From assembly GCF_900205965.1 (NCBI RefSeq), contig NZ_OAOF01000013.1:1-64000 (forward strand): 64,000 bases of DNA, read 5' to 3'. The notes beneath the pieces are model-generated. The model was not told the DNA's origin. It was given only the letters and a program-made list of their open reading frames with translations, and made no database searches. Numbering within the stretch: position 1 is the first letter of the stretch; each line of letters opens with the position of its first letter. Below are positions 34,351-41,840 of the stretch, piece after piece. This stretch comes from Lacrimispora amygdalina (lineage in GTDB: Bacteria > Bacillota > Clostridia > Lachnospirales > Lachnospiraceae). The translations under genes were made by a program, and so were the position numbers.

Positions 34351-35719
34351 TAACTTTTCCTCCGTCTAGCTGCATTTGTATTACTGTATGGGTATCATCT
34401 GTTATCTTATAGTATTCACTGATCCGGTATCCGATTACCCATAGGACATGGGAACCTTCCGCAACAAGTGGAATTTTTCCACGTTCCTCTCTGGGAACCT
34501 TGGCATCGATCAGATATGACTTTAATGTCTTTCTTCCGCCACCGGCCAGTGTCATGTAATCTCCGGTTTCCCGATACCTCACAGAAAGTGCACATTTGAT
34601 TTTATCATAATCAAACCATTTCGTATACCCGTTTTTGGGAATTTCCATGCCTTTTTTGTAGGAAAAAACAGAAAAATCCACATTGGGAAGACAAAACTCC
34701 CGGTGGTTATCCACCAGATCTTCGACATTTTTCTTTCTTATCCACATTTTCTTCCCGGTTCTGACCGCAATCAGTCCTCCGGGCAGGTCAATCTGCCTGC
34801 CTGCAGGACCAAAAAGAAGCGCTGCCGCGCTTTCCACATGAATCATGGTAATATCTTTCATGGACTGATTGACAATTCTGATCATACACCGGATTACATA
34901 GTTTTTTATAATGTCATCCTCATTTAGGAGTAAATCCGTCTCAATTCCGCAATGAACAACAGACCCGGTTTTATCTTTTTTCCTTTCTCCATGATTCTTT
35001 AAAAGAATCTCTGCCTGCTTTTCCAGGTAGGCATCTGCCTGGGCTGCCATTATCCCTGCATGAAGAATGTTCTCGCCTGCTCTTGCATTGAGCTGTTCCT
35101 TCACCTGGGGAAGGATTACTTTTCTGATCCGGTTTCTGGCATATTCGATGCCATTGTTGGTTGAATCCTCACAATAAGATATCCCTTTTTCGCTGAGATA
35201 TGCAAGAATTTCCTCTCTTCCCACGCACAAAAGAGGGCGCACAATCTTCCCTCTCACAGGGCGCATGCCCCCCAGCCCTTTTAAACCGGTTCCCCTGAAC
35301 AGGTTATATAATATTGTCTCAGCCTGATCATCTCCATGATGAGCCACTGCTATTTTTGTCCCGTTTAACTGATTTCTTTCCTGTTCAAAAATCTCATATC
35401 TCAAATATCTGCCCGCTTCTTCCACAGACATTCCATGGTCTTTCGCATAACCTGCCGCATCTACATAAACGCAGGAAAAGGGCACTCCCAGCTTTTTAGA
35501 AAGTTCCCTGGCATAGTTACTGTCTCTGTCCGCTTCTTCTCCTCTTAACCCATGATGAACATGCACTGCCTTTAATTTTAAATCAAATTCCTGCTTCATT
35601 TCATTTAAGATTACAAGAAGACAGACAGAATCGGCTCCTCCGGATAACCCCACGATTACATGGTCTCCCCGGTCAAACAGCTGGTTCCGTCTGACATATT
35701 CCAAAATCGTCTTGTACAT
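34343..35719 (-). CDS. tilS: tRNA(Ile)-lysidine synthetase
   Basis: 458 aa. PP-loop SGGADS (about 26-31) in VIVGLSGGADSVCLL, then HHGLRGEEADRDSNYARELSKKLG and HHGDDQAETILYNLFRGTGLKGLGGM, all TilS hallmarks, and a C-terminal TilS substrate-binding domain (RYRETGDYM...KSYLIDAKVPREERGKIPL). It makes lysidine at C34 of tRNA-Ile2 so that AUA is read as Ile. Essential gene, first in tilS-hpt-ftsH. Confidence 0.95.
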   Translation of the reverse strand: MYKTILEYVRRNQLFDRGDHVIVGLSGGADSVCLLVILNEMKQEFDLKLKAVHVHHGLRGEEADRDSNYARELSKKLGVPFSCVYVDAAGYAKDHGMSVEEAGRYLRYEIFEQERNQLNGTKIAVAHHGDDQAETILYNLFRGTGLKGLGGMRPVRGKIVRPLLCVGREEILAYLSEKGISYCEDSTNNGIEYARNRIRKVILPQVKEQLNARAGENILHAGIMAAQADAYLEKQAEILLKNHGERKKDKTGSVVHCGIETDLLLNEDDIIKNYVIRCMIRIVNQSMKDITMIHVESAAALLFGPAGRQIDLPGGLIAVRTGKKMWIRKKNVEDLVDNHREFCLPNVDFSVFSYKKGMEIPKNGYTKWFDYDKIKCALSVRYRETGDYMTLAGGGRKTLKSYLIDAKVPREERGKIPLVAEGSHVLWVIGYRISEYYKITDDTHTVIQMQLDGGKVNG

Positions 35720-35793
35720 TCAGCCACCTTCCTTAGTTGATTTTCTCCCCTCTCTAACATAAATATACCCGCAAATCATATCTGTTGCAATTA

Positions 35794-37209
35794 TTATTTT
35801 CGTTTCCATATCCCGGCAGTCAGCACTGTCATATCATCTGCAGCACTTTCCGTAAATGATCTTGCAAATAACAGAATCCGGTCTGCCATATCCTGGGGAT
35901 TCTTTACCGGCATTCCTGCAATGAATTCCTGCAGCATCAGCTCCTTATCATCTGCAGGCAGCGCATCCAAAACGCCGTCACTTACCATAATGACCCGGTT
36001 ATCGTCCCAAAGCTTCTTGGATAAAAGCACCGGCTCTACCGGGCTTAATATACCCATGGGGACTTCGCCTGCCTCCATCCGCTCCACGCCTCGTTCGCTG
36101 CGGATATAGGTAGCTGCCGCTCCCAGTTTCATGGCTTCCATGATTCCGGTTTTTAAATCGATGCAGCATAAATCCAATGTGGCCGGATGCTGGGATATTC
36201 CGGTGAGAAGCAGTACCGTATTGACCATTTTAAGTGCCGCCCGGGTGGAGAATCCTGCCTCCAGAAGTCTCTGGGTCAATTCAATCACCTGCCGGCTCTC
36301 TTCCTCCGCTATTTTACCGCTTCCCATGCCGTCTGACAGGCTCATGATCACCTGGCCGGGCTGAACATGTCCAAAGGTATAGTTGTCTCCGGATATCTCT
36401 TCTCCGGTTTTAATGGCCTTAGCTGCACCATAAATAATCTGGTAATCTCCCTTTTCAACAAAGCGGATGGTATCTGGCGACCTGGTAACCAGGGTTCTAC
36501 CGTCAGGAGCTACCGTCCACTCCCCATCCTCCATGGCATCCTCTAAAATCTCCGCTGCCTCCTTTACTGTAACGCAGCGTCCGTTTAGAGTCCTCATGGT
36601 AAGATAGGCCTCTCTCTGCTGATTCTCATACTCCAGAAGCAGCATTTTCTCTATCACAATATGATTCTTACGGAATGCCCGTCTGATCTCATCCTCCCAG
36701 TCAGGAGTAATGTCAATGGCATTCTCCACCTGATGGGAAAACTCCTCCAAAATCACTGCCAGCTCTTTAAACTGCACAATAATTGCATCTCTGCTTTCCA
36801 GAAACCGGTTCTTCCACGCAAGATTCATGGTTGCCCGGCCAAGGCCCCGGTTTAAATGAACCAGGTACTCCTCTTTTCTTTTACAGCTTTCCAGAAAAAA
36901 ACGGGGCATGTCCCCGTAATCTACGCTTCCCTTCTGTTCAAACGCACGAATTAAATACTGCAGATAATACTGGTTGTCCTGTTCCTTACCGGGATATACA
37001 ATACATTTATTGCAGCCTGCGCATACCATTGCTGCAGCAGTCTCAAGTGCTGCGATCCCATCTTCCTTTGTAAGTCCCTGTTCTGCGGACAGCTCATCTG
37101 TGCACGCTCTGGCAAGCTCTCCAAGCGAATTTGCCATGTCGTTTAATCTCTTTGCCGTATATACATTCACATCAGCCATATCGTGATGTGCCGCTTTACG
37201 TCTGAACAC
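35794..37209 (-). CDS. spoIIE: SpoIIE-type PP2C phosphatase without the membrane domain
   Basis: 471 aa from GTG 37209, chosen because GGAGGG lies six bases upstream; ATG 37233 has no such site. The C-terminal half (about 250-470) is the SpoIIE phosphatase: GDNYTFGHV, SDGMGSG (metal Asp), SDGVLDALP and DDMTVL. The N-terminal half matches the SpoIIE central region with CxxCxxC (CAGCNKC). The ten-helix membrane part of B. subtilis SpoIIE (about 330 residues) is absent and divIC lies directly upstream. It dephosphorylates SpoIIAA to activate sigma-F in the forespore. A Spo0A-type promoter precedes it. Confidence 0.88.
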   Translation of the reverse strand: MFRRKAAHHDMADVNVYTAKRLNDMANSLGELARACTDELSAEQGLTKEDGIAALETAAAMVCAGCNKCIVYPGKEQDNQYYLQYLIRAFEQKGSVDYGDMPRFFLESCKRKEEYLVHLNRGLGRATMNLAWKNRFLESRDAIIVQFKELAVILEEFSHQVENAIDITPDWEDEIRRAFRKNHIVIEKMLLLEYENQQREAYLTMRTLNGRCVTVKEAAEILEDAMEDGEWTVAPDGRTLVTRSPDTIRFVEKGDYQIIYGAAKAIKTGEEISGDNYTFGHVQPGQVIMSLSDGMGSGKIAEEESRQVIELTQRLLEAGFSTRAALKMVNTVLLLTGISQHPATLDLCCIDLKTGIMEAMKLGAAATYIRSERGVERMEAGEVPMGILSPVEPVLLSKKLWDDNRVIMVSDGVLDALPADDKELMLQEFIAGMPVKNPQDMADRILLFARSFTESAADDMTVLTAGIWKRK

Positions 37210-37243
37210 AAAAATCCCTCCTGCCTGTATCATGCTTTAAACC

Positions 37244-37308
37244 ATTATATACAGGGCGAAGGGAAATTTTTGTCAAAACTGCTGATTCAAATTTAAAATT
37301 GTACGACA
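37244..37308 (-). promoter_or_regulatory. Spo0A-type promoter of spoIIE
   Basis: Minus strand TTGACA (37271-37276), a 21-base spacer, TATAAT (37244-37249). B. subtilis spoIIE and spoIIG have the same overlong sigma-A spacing and need Spo0A-P. TTTGACA overlapping the -35 and TACGACA (plus strand, 37302-37308) each differ by one base from the 0A box TTCGACA. Confidence 0.72.
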
Positions 37309-37313
37309 GAATA

Positions 37314-37634
37314 TCACTTCTTCTGCGGCTTCAACAAAATCTCATCGGGTTTTACAAGCCCCAGCTTCTGTTTCGCTACTTCTTCAATATACTGCTTTGT
37401 CTGGACATATACCCGGTATTCTTCCAGTTCCTTGGCACGGTTCTGCTCCTTGTCCACCTGCGCCTGAAGATTCTGCAGGCGGTACTGATATTCCAGTTCT
37501 TTCTCCTTCAGCGAGGCGCCTTCTATCGTGACAATCACTGCGAGACTGAAAACCACAAAGGTTATTCCAATCAGAGTCATGCGGTTGCCCCATCTATCTT
37601 TTCTTTTCCTTCTTGACTTTCTCATCTCTCTCAT
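37314..37634 (-). CDS. divIC: Septum formation initiator (DivIC/FtsB family)
   Basis: 106 aa from ATG 37634; a longer frame begins with GTG 37679 inside yabQ and is less likely. Layout: basic cytoplasmic start, one membrane helix (about 20-42), extracellular coiled coil (KEKELEYQYRLQNLQAQVDKEQNRAKELEEY), then YIEEVAKQKLGLVKPDEI, the DivIC/FtsB end motif. It joins FtsL and DivIB at the division septum. Position between yabQ and spoIIE matches Bacillus. Confidence 0.9.
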   Translation of the reverse strand: MREMRKSRRKRKDRWGNRMTLIGITFVVFSLAVIVTIEGASLKEKELEYQYRLQNLQAQVDKEQNRAKELEEYRVYVQTKQYIEEVAKQKLGLVKPDEILLKPQKK

Positions 37635-37651
37635 ACACTCACCAGTTGTTT

Positions 37652-38008
37652 CTATTGCCGCTTTTTTGGTCGGATCCACTTATCCATTCTTATTTTAAGA
37701 TATTTCTGAAGGTTTTTCAAGGATTTTAAGAAAAACCTGCTGACCAGCCGGTCATATAAAAACATCCCCAGAAAAATCCCGGCTATGACATATCCTCTTA
37801 ATCCTCCGTCATTTTGCTCATACAACAGGGAAAATGTCACCAGTGCGGCATAAACCCAATAGATCATGTCCTCGATTCCTGTGAACACATAGGAATGGGG
37901 AATAAAAATACGGAAAATTCGCAGCAGGTCATATGTCATCATAAGCCCTGCACCTGTTAAAAAGCTGTAGAGCAGAAGTTTTACTTCATATACGATATGA
38001 ACGCTCAT
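37652..38008 (-). CDS. yabQ: Spore cortex protein YabQ
   Basis: 118 aa with three to four membrane helices and a basic C-terminal tail. The N-terminal GAGLMMTYDLLRIFRIFIPHSY is the YabQ family signature. In Bacillus it is a sigma-E protein of the outer forespore membrane needed for cortex formation. It follows yabP by 17 bases and precedes divIC. Confidence 0.92.
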   Translation of the reverse strand: MSVHIVYEVKLLLYSFLTGAGLMMTYDLLRIFRIFIPHSYVFTGIEDMIYWVYAALVTFSLLYEQNDGGLRGYVIAGIFLGMFLYDRLVSRFFLKSLKNLQKYLKIRMDKWIRPKKRQ

Positions 38009-38025
38009 ATGACTCCCTCTGGATT

Positions 38026-38310
38026 TTATTTAAACAGCCTGGACAAAAGGGACTCCCCCGATCTGCGCAGAGCCTCATTGGAGGAATAGTTCAGACTTTC
38101 AATGCTGCCGTTTAAATCCAATTCTCCCTTTTCCAGAGTTAACCGGCTGACATGAAGATCCTTCCCCTTTAACGTCAGCAGACCCATATCCGTATCCAGC
38201 ACTACCTGGTTTTCATCAAAGGATACCACATCCCGTATTCCGGTCATCGTACTGGAAGCACGATTATCTATTGTCAGCCTGTGAGGGCGTACGCTTATCT
38301 TTTCTTCCAT
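38026..38310 (-). CDS. yabP: Sporulation protein YabP
   Basis: 94 aa, the normal YabP/YqfC family length: RPHRLTIDNRASSTMTGIRDVVSFDENQVVLDTDMG with LTLKGKDLHVSRLTLEKGELDLNGSIESLNYS. In Bacillus it is expressed under sigma-E and helps attach or place the cortex machinery. The ribosome site TAGGAGG sits in the 3' arm of a hairpin (38318-38351) separated from the ATG by seven T's. Confidence 0.92.
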   Translation of the reverse strand: MEEKISVRPHRLTIDNRASSTMTGIRDVVSFDENQVVLDTDMGLLTLKGKDLHVSRLTLEKGELDLNGSIESLNYSSNEALRRSGESLLSRLFK

Positions 38311-38317
38311 AAAAAAA

Positions 38318-38366
38318 CCTCCTAATATACCTTATAAAGTATATTAGGAGGCAAGCTCCAATATTC
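38318..38366 (-). promoter_or_regulatory. yabP control element: SD-sequestering terminator hairpin with an internal sigma-E-like promoter
   Basis: Minus strand: a 13-base arm CCTCCTAATATAC pairs exactly with GTATATTAGGAGG, which contains the yabP ribosome site, and is followed by T7 and the ATG. A sigma-E-like promoter overlaps: -35 GAATATT (38360-38366), 14-base spacer, -10 AATATACT (38338-38345). A transcript from it would start in the hairpin loop near 38331 and lack the 5' arm, so its ribosome site would be free. Confidence 0.65.
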
Positions 38367-38397
38367 CTGAAATTGATCTTTTGTATCAAATCAAAGG

Positions 38398-38637
38398 CTA
38401 AAGATAGCGATAAAGCTCTTTTGCCTCATCTTTTTTTACAGTTTCCGCGACATCAAGAACCTCAACCTTAACGGAACTGGTGCCGAAATGGATTTCGATT
38501 ACATCACCTTCCTTAATATTTAAGGAAGCTTTTGCAGGTTTTTCATTTACAAGCACACGGCCTGCATCACAGGCTTCGTTTGCTACGGTTCTTCTCTTAA
38601 TGATTCTGGATACTTTAAGAAACTTATCAAGTCTCAT
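38398..38637 (-). CDS. rqcP: S4-domain RNA-binding protein RqcP (YabO/Hsp15 family)
   Basis: 79 aa and consisting of one S4 domain: MRLDKFLKVSRIIKRRTVANEACDAGRVLVNEKPAK. RqcP works with RqcH in Ala-tailing of stalled peptides on 50S subunits (known from Bacillus). It begins 3 bases after the hup stop, so hup and rqcP are one transcript. Confidence 0.93.
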   Translation of the reverse strand: MRLDKFLKVSRIIKRRTVANEACDAGRVLVNEKPAKASLNIKEGDVIEIHFGTSSVKVEVLDVAETVKKDEAKELYRYL

Positions 38638-38640
38638 GGA

Positions 38641-38916
38641 TTATGCGTTCACCATATCCTTTAATGCCTTACCTGCTTTGAACTTTGGAGTTTTGGAAGC
38701 CGGAATATTCATCACTTCACCGCTCTTAGGATTTCTTCCTTCTCTTGCGGCTCTCTCAGATACTTCGAATGTACCAAAGCCAACTAACTGGATTTTCTCG
38801 CCCTTAACTAATTCTTCAGATATTACATCTGTTAAAGCCTTCACTGCCTTTTCTGCATCCTTTTTGGACAGCTCTGCTTTCTCTGCAACTGCCGCGATTA
38901 ACTCTGCTTTGTTCAT
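38641..38916 (-). CDS. hup: HU-family DNA-binding protein
   Basis: 91 aa from ATG 38916, which has GGAGGA upstream. The sequence [28 protein letters not shown] with [23 protein letters not shown] and the DNA-inserting arm ([15 protein letters not shown]) is a canonical HU. It bends and compacts DNA as a dimer. Cotranscribed with rqcP. Confidence 0.96.
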   Translation of the reverse strand: MNKAELIAAVAEKAELSKKDAEKAVKALTDVISEELVKGEKIQLVGFGTFEVSERAAREGRNPKSGEVMNIPASKTPKFKAGKALKDMVNA

Positions 38917-39007
38917 TGATATCTTCCTCCTAGAATGTAGCACCAGGCTACTAATTTTCTCGTTGACACGATTACTATATCATTTATAGCTGTTTCTCCT
39001 GTTTTTG

Positions 39008-39400
39008 TCAAGGTTTTTTGCTGTTTTCACGGGACTTCTCCTGCATTTTTATCTCATTCCAGACAGCCTCACCCTCTTCTGACGAAATCACCTTTTTATC
39101 GCCAAAAACATGTGGATGCCTCCGGATCATTTTTTCGCAGATTCCACTTACCACATCATCAATGGAAAAGCATTGATTCTCCTTTGCAATCTGACTATGA
39201 ATCATTACCTGATATAAAACGTCTCCCAGCTCCTCGCAAAGGTTGTCCATATCCTTATGGTCAATTGCAAGAAATACCTCCTGGCTCTCTTCCTCCAGAT
39301 GCTTTTTTAAGCTCTCATGAGTCTGCTCCCTGTCCCAGGGACAGCCATCCTCCGACCGCAGTTTATTTGTAATATCCACTAAATCTTGAAAAGTATACAT
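39008..39400 (-). CDS. mazG: MazG-family nucleotide pyrophosphohydrolase
   Basis: 130 aa, one MazG domain. Metal motif EEESQE...EELGD with LRSEDGCPWDREQTHESLKKHL and RRHPHVFGD, typical of MazG. It removes non-canonical dNTPs. In Bacillus the homologue at this location (YabN) carries an extra N-terminal tetrapyrrole methylase-like domain, which is absent here. Confidence 0.92.
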   Translation of the reverse strand: MYTFQDLVDITNKLRSEDGCPWDREQTHESLKKHLEEESQEVFLAIDHKDMDNLCEELGDVLYQVMIHSQIAKENQCFSIDDVVSGICEKMIRRHPHVFGDKKVISSEEGEAVWNEIKMQEKSRENSKKP

Positions 39401-39557
39401 ACAAGTACCCTCCTTTTCTCAATTATAACACATAACGGTCAGCTCCGGAGGAATTCTGTTCCATTTCTGAAGATTTTCTGACATTTGTTCCGGACCCCTG
39501 TTAAAAATACGGTATATCTATTATAATGAGTGTTAATTTAATAAACCGGAGGTAATC

Positions 39558-40538
39558 ATGAAACATTTTAGTATATGGAAGCGGATCGCAGCCTGTCTGC
39601 TGTTTCTTAACATTGTATTGAGTGCCTTTACACCTGAAATTATAACTCCCGGAAGGACTGCCGATGAATTAGTGGCCATGCGCATGGGCATCGGCACCTC
39701 TTTAAATATCGGACCTGGAAGTAAACTCTTTCACGGTGGAAGCCTTTCTCTTCTGGCAGATTATGACAACCGCCAGATGCTTTCCATGATCCTGCAGGAT
39801 AAAGACGGCGCACTGGTGGTCATCGACGGCGGCTGGGATATTGATGCGGATCATTTAAGCGATGTCATCCAGTCAAAAGGAGGACATGTATCCGCCTGGT
39901 TTATCACCCATCCCCATTCAGATCATGTGGGAGCACTGGTTAAGATTTTAAATAATCCGGACCGCAAGATCACCATTGACCATGTATACAGCTCCCTGGC
40001 GGACCAGTCGTGGTATGACAGGGTAGAATCATCCCGCTCACAGATGGCTGCTGATTTACGTTCAGCATTAACCAATCTTCCGGCAGAAAGTCTCCATACC
40101 GTAAAAAAGGGGGAGGAGATCCAGATTGGCTCCATAAAAGCCAGGGTTCTTAATGATCCCTACCTTCTGGATGCGACATCAGTTAACAACAGCTCCATTG
40201 CTTACAAATTTTTCTTAAACAACGTGAGCATTCTGGTACTTGGAGATATGGGACCTGAAGCAGGTGAGCTCCTCTTACAAGAAACGGGCGTTTCCGGTTT
40301 AAAAAGCGATATTGTCCAGATGTCACACCATGGCCAGTACGGTGTAAACCGTGATGTTTACGCCGCTATAAAACCTCAGATTGCATTATGGCCCTGTCCT
40401 CTCTGGCTGTGGAATAATGACAACGGCGGGGGAATCGGAAGCGGCGACTGGAAGACCCTGGAGACCAGACAGTGGATGCAAGAGCTGGGTGTAAAAGTTA
40501 ATTACTGTATTAAAGATGGAGACCAGATTATCTACTAA
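39558..40538 (+). CDS. Secreted metallo-beta-lactamase-fold hydrolase
   Basis: 326 aa. N-terminal hydrophobic signal or anchor (about 8-25) then an MBL fold: zinc motif HPHSDH (about residues 117-122), LVLGDMGPEAGELLL and MSHHGQYGV. It resembles the ComEC C-terminal/competence-like MBL group. It lies on the plus strand inside an otherwise minus-strand conserved cluster, with its own promoter (TATAAT 39522-39527) and terminator, so it is an insertion relative to Bacillus. Substrate unknown; a nuclease or phosphodiesterase is possible. Confidence 0.85.
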   Translation: MKHFSIWKRIAACLLFLNIVLSAFTPEIITPGRTADELVAMRMGIGTSLNIGPGSKLFHGGSLSLLADYDNRQMLSMILQDKDGALVVIDGGWDIDADHLSDVIQSKGGHVSAWFITHPHSDHVGALVKILNNPDRKITIDHVYSSLADQSWYDRVESSRSQMAADLRSALTNLPAESLHTVKKGEEIQIGSIKARVLNDPYLLDATSVNNSSIAYKFFLNNVSILVLGDMGPEAGELLLQETGVSGLKSDIVQMSHHGQYGVNRDVYAAIKPQIALWPCPLWLWNNDNGGGIGSGDWKTLETRQWMQELGVKVNYCIKDGDQIIY

Positions 40539-40555
40539 CCCATGAAACCTTAATT

Positions 40556-40593
40556 AAAACGGCAGCCCAACTCATATCTGGCTGCCGTTTTTT
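40556..40593. terminator. Bidirectional terminator
   Basis: AAAACGGCAGCC / GGCTGCCGTTTT stem with T's on both strands, between the MBL gene and the minus-strand small ORF. Confidence 0.9.
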
Positions 40594-40611
40594 AGCTTTG
40601 CTCCTGCTGTA

Positions 40612-40755
40612 TTAATCCCCGCCCGGGCCATCCCGTCTTGGTCTTTCTGATTCTGGCAGCGGTTCTACATAAAAGCCATCTTTGTAGGGATCCGTATCGA
40701 TTTCAGGAATATCGCCATCGCTGTAGTCGTCTTCTTCTGGCATAAAAACTCTCAT
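40612..40755 (-). CDS. Small acidic protein (47 aa) in the spoVT transcript
   Basis: ATG 40755 has AAGGAGGTGAT directly upstream, an unusually complete ribosome site. It begins 12 bases after the spoVT stop. The product starts MRVFMPEEDDYSDGDIPEID and is rich in Asp, Glu and Pro with a basic patch RPRRDG near the end; it has no hydrophobic segment. I do not recognise a family. Its position suggests expression with spoVT in the forespore. Confidence 0.65.
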   Translation of the reverse strand: MRVFMPEEDDYSDGDIPEIDTDPYKDGFYVEPLPESERPRRDGPGGD

Positions 40756-40767
40756 ATTATCACCTCC

Positions 40768-41316
40768 TTACCCTTCCATCTGCCGTCCTAAAAATCCTGC
40801 CGCTGTTGTTGCAAGTTTTGTTTCCATATCCCCAAACCGGGCTCTTGGTTCCCTGCTCAAAAGAGCTACCGCTCCAATCGCATCACCTTCGCAGATAATA
40901 GGTGCTACAACCTGTGCCGTTATTCCTTCCAGAGTTTCTCCTGTTAATGCAATAAATCCTTTATCATCTTTTCCTGCCACAACAACTGAGCGCTCATTGA
41001 TGACAGCCTCAAGCTGTTTGCTGATTGTTTTCTGAAGGAGTTCTTTCTTTGATCCGCCCGCCACTGCAATAATCTGGTCCCGGTCACTGATGCATACGGT
41101 CAGTCCGGTCGTCTGGGCCATAGCTTCTGCATACTGGGATGCGAAAGCAGTCAGCTCCACCATCGGAGAGTATTTTTTTAATATAATTTCACCTTCTCTG
41201 TCTGTAAATATCTCAAGCGGAGTTCCTTCTCTAAGTCTGAGTGTTCTTCTGATCTCTTTCGGTATTACTACACGTCCAAGATCATCAATTCTTCTTACAA
41301 TGCCCGTTGCTTTCAT
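40768..41316 (-). CDS. spoVT: Stage V sporulation transcription factor SpoVT
   Basis: 182 aa. N-terminal AbrB swapped-hairpin DNA-binding domain (MKATGIVRRIDDLGRVVIPKEIRRTLRLREGTPLEI) and C-terminal GAF domain (about 55-180). It tunes sigma-G gene expression in the forespore. GGAGG precedes the ATG. A 15-base near-palindrome AATATCACTGATATT (41346-41360) just upstream may be an AbrB-type or self-binding site. Confidence 0.95.
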   Translation of the reverse strand: MKATGIVRRIDDLGRVVIPKEIRRTLRLREGTPLEIFTDREGEIILKKYSPMVELTAFASQYAEAMAQTTGLTVCISDRDQIIAVAGGSKKELLQKTISKQLEAVINERSVVVAGKDDKGFIALTGETLEGITAQVVAPIICEGDAIGAVALLSREPRARFGDMETKLATTAAGFLGRQMEG

Positions 41317-41417
41317 ATTTAATATTCCTCCATCGTGTGCATTTTAATATCACTGATATTATTTTGCTTCGAATACACCAGATTATACTTAACTCTGCCA
41401 TATTTCCCAAAATTTAA

Positions 41418-41456
41418 AATCAGGGTCAGACTTAAAATTTAAGTCAAACCCTGATT
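41418..41456 (-). terminator. Terminator after the 61-aa ORF
   Basis: A long stem AATCAGGGT..GACTTAA / TTAAGTC..ACCCTGATT with a 2-base mismatch and a T-rich tail on the minus strand. Confidence 0.7.
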
Positions 41457-41507
41457 CTCACTGATAATTATAATGTTTTACGAAGAGGGATATATTCCAT
41501 TCCCAGA

Positions 41508-41693
41508 TCAAAAATCACCTTGCCTGACACGATGGGGAACTTCTTTTGAAGAGGATATATATGCCTCATGTGCCACTTTTGCTGCCTCACTGTCGGGGAC
41601 AGGCGCCACAAATCTGTTTTCAAAAGAACCATAGCGCTGAATGGTTAATTCATCTGAAACTCTCTGGAGAAGATACATGCCTAAAACGTCCAT
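41508..41693 (-). CDS. Small conserved-looking protein (61 aa) between mfd and spoVT
   Basis: ATG 41693 is chosen because AAAGGTGG lies six bases upstream; a GTG at 41702 would overlap that site. Sequence opening MDVLGMYLLQRVSDELTIQRY, soluble, no signal. It sits between mfd and spoVT with its own terminator downstream. No recognised domain. In Bacillus this slot is occupied by unrelated genes. Confidence 0.55.
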   Translation of the reverse strand: MDVLGMYLLQRVSDELTIQRYGSFENRFVAPVPDSEAAKVAHEAYISSSKEVPHRVRQGDF

Positions 41694-41840
41694 AGCTACC
41701 ACCTTTCTTCGAAAAAAAATGAATTGAAGTAAGAAAGCATCCGGGACTAAATCCCACTTCTACTATTAGTATATCACATAATAACAAAAAATCAACAAGA
41801 CAAGCCATGTTTTTTTAGTTATTATTTCTATATTTTTCTA

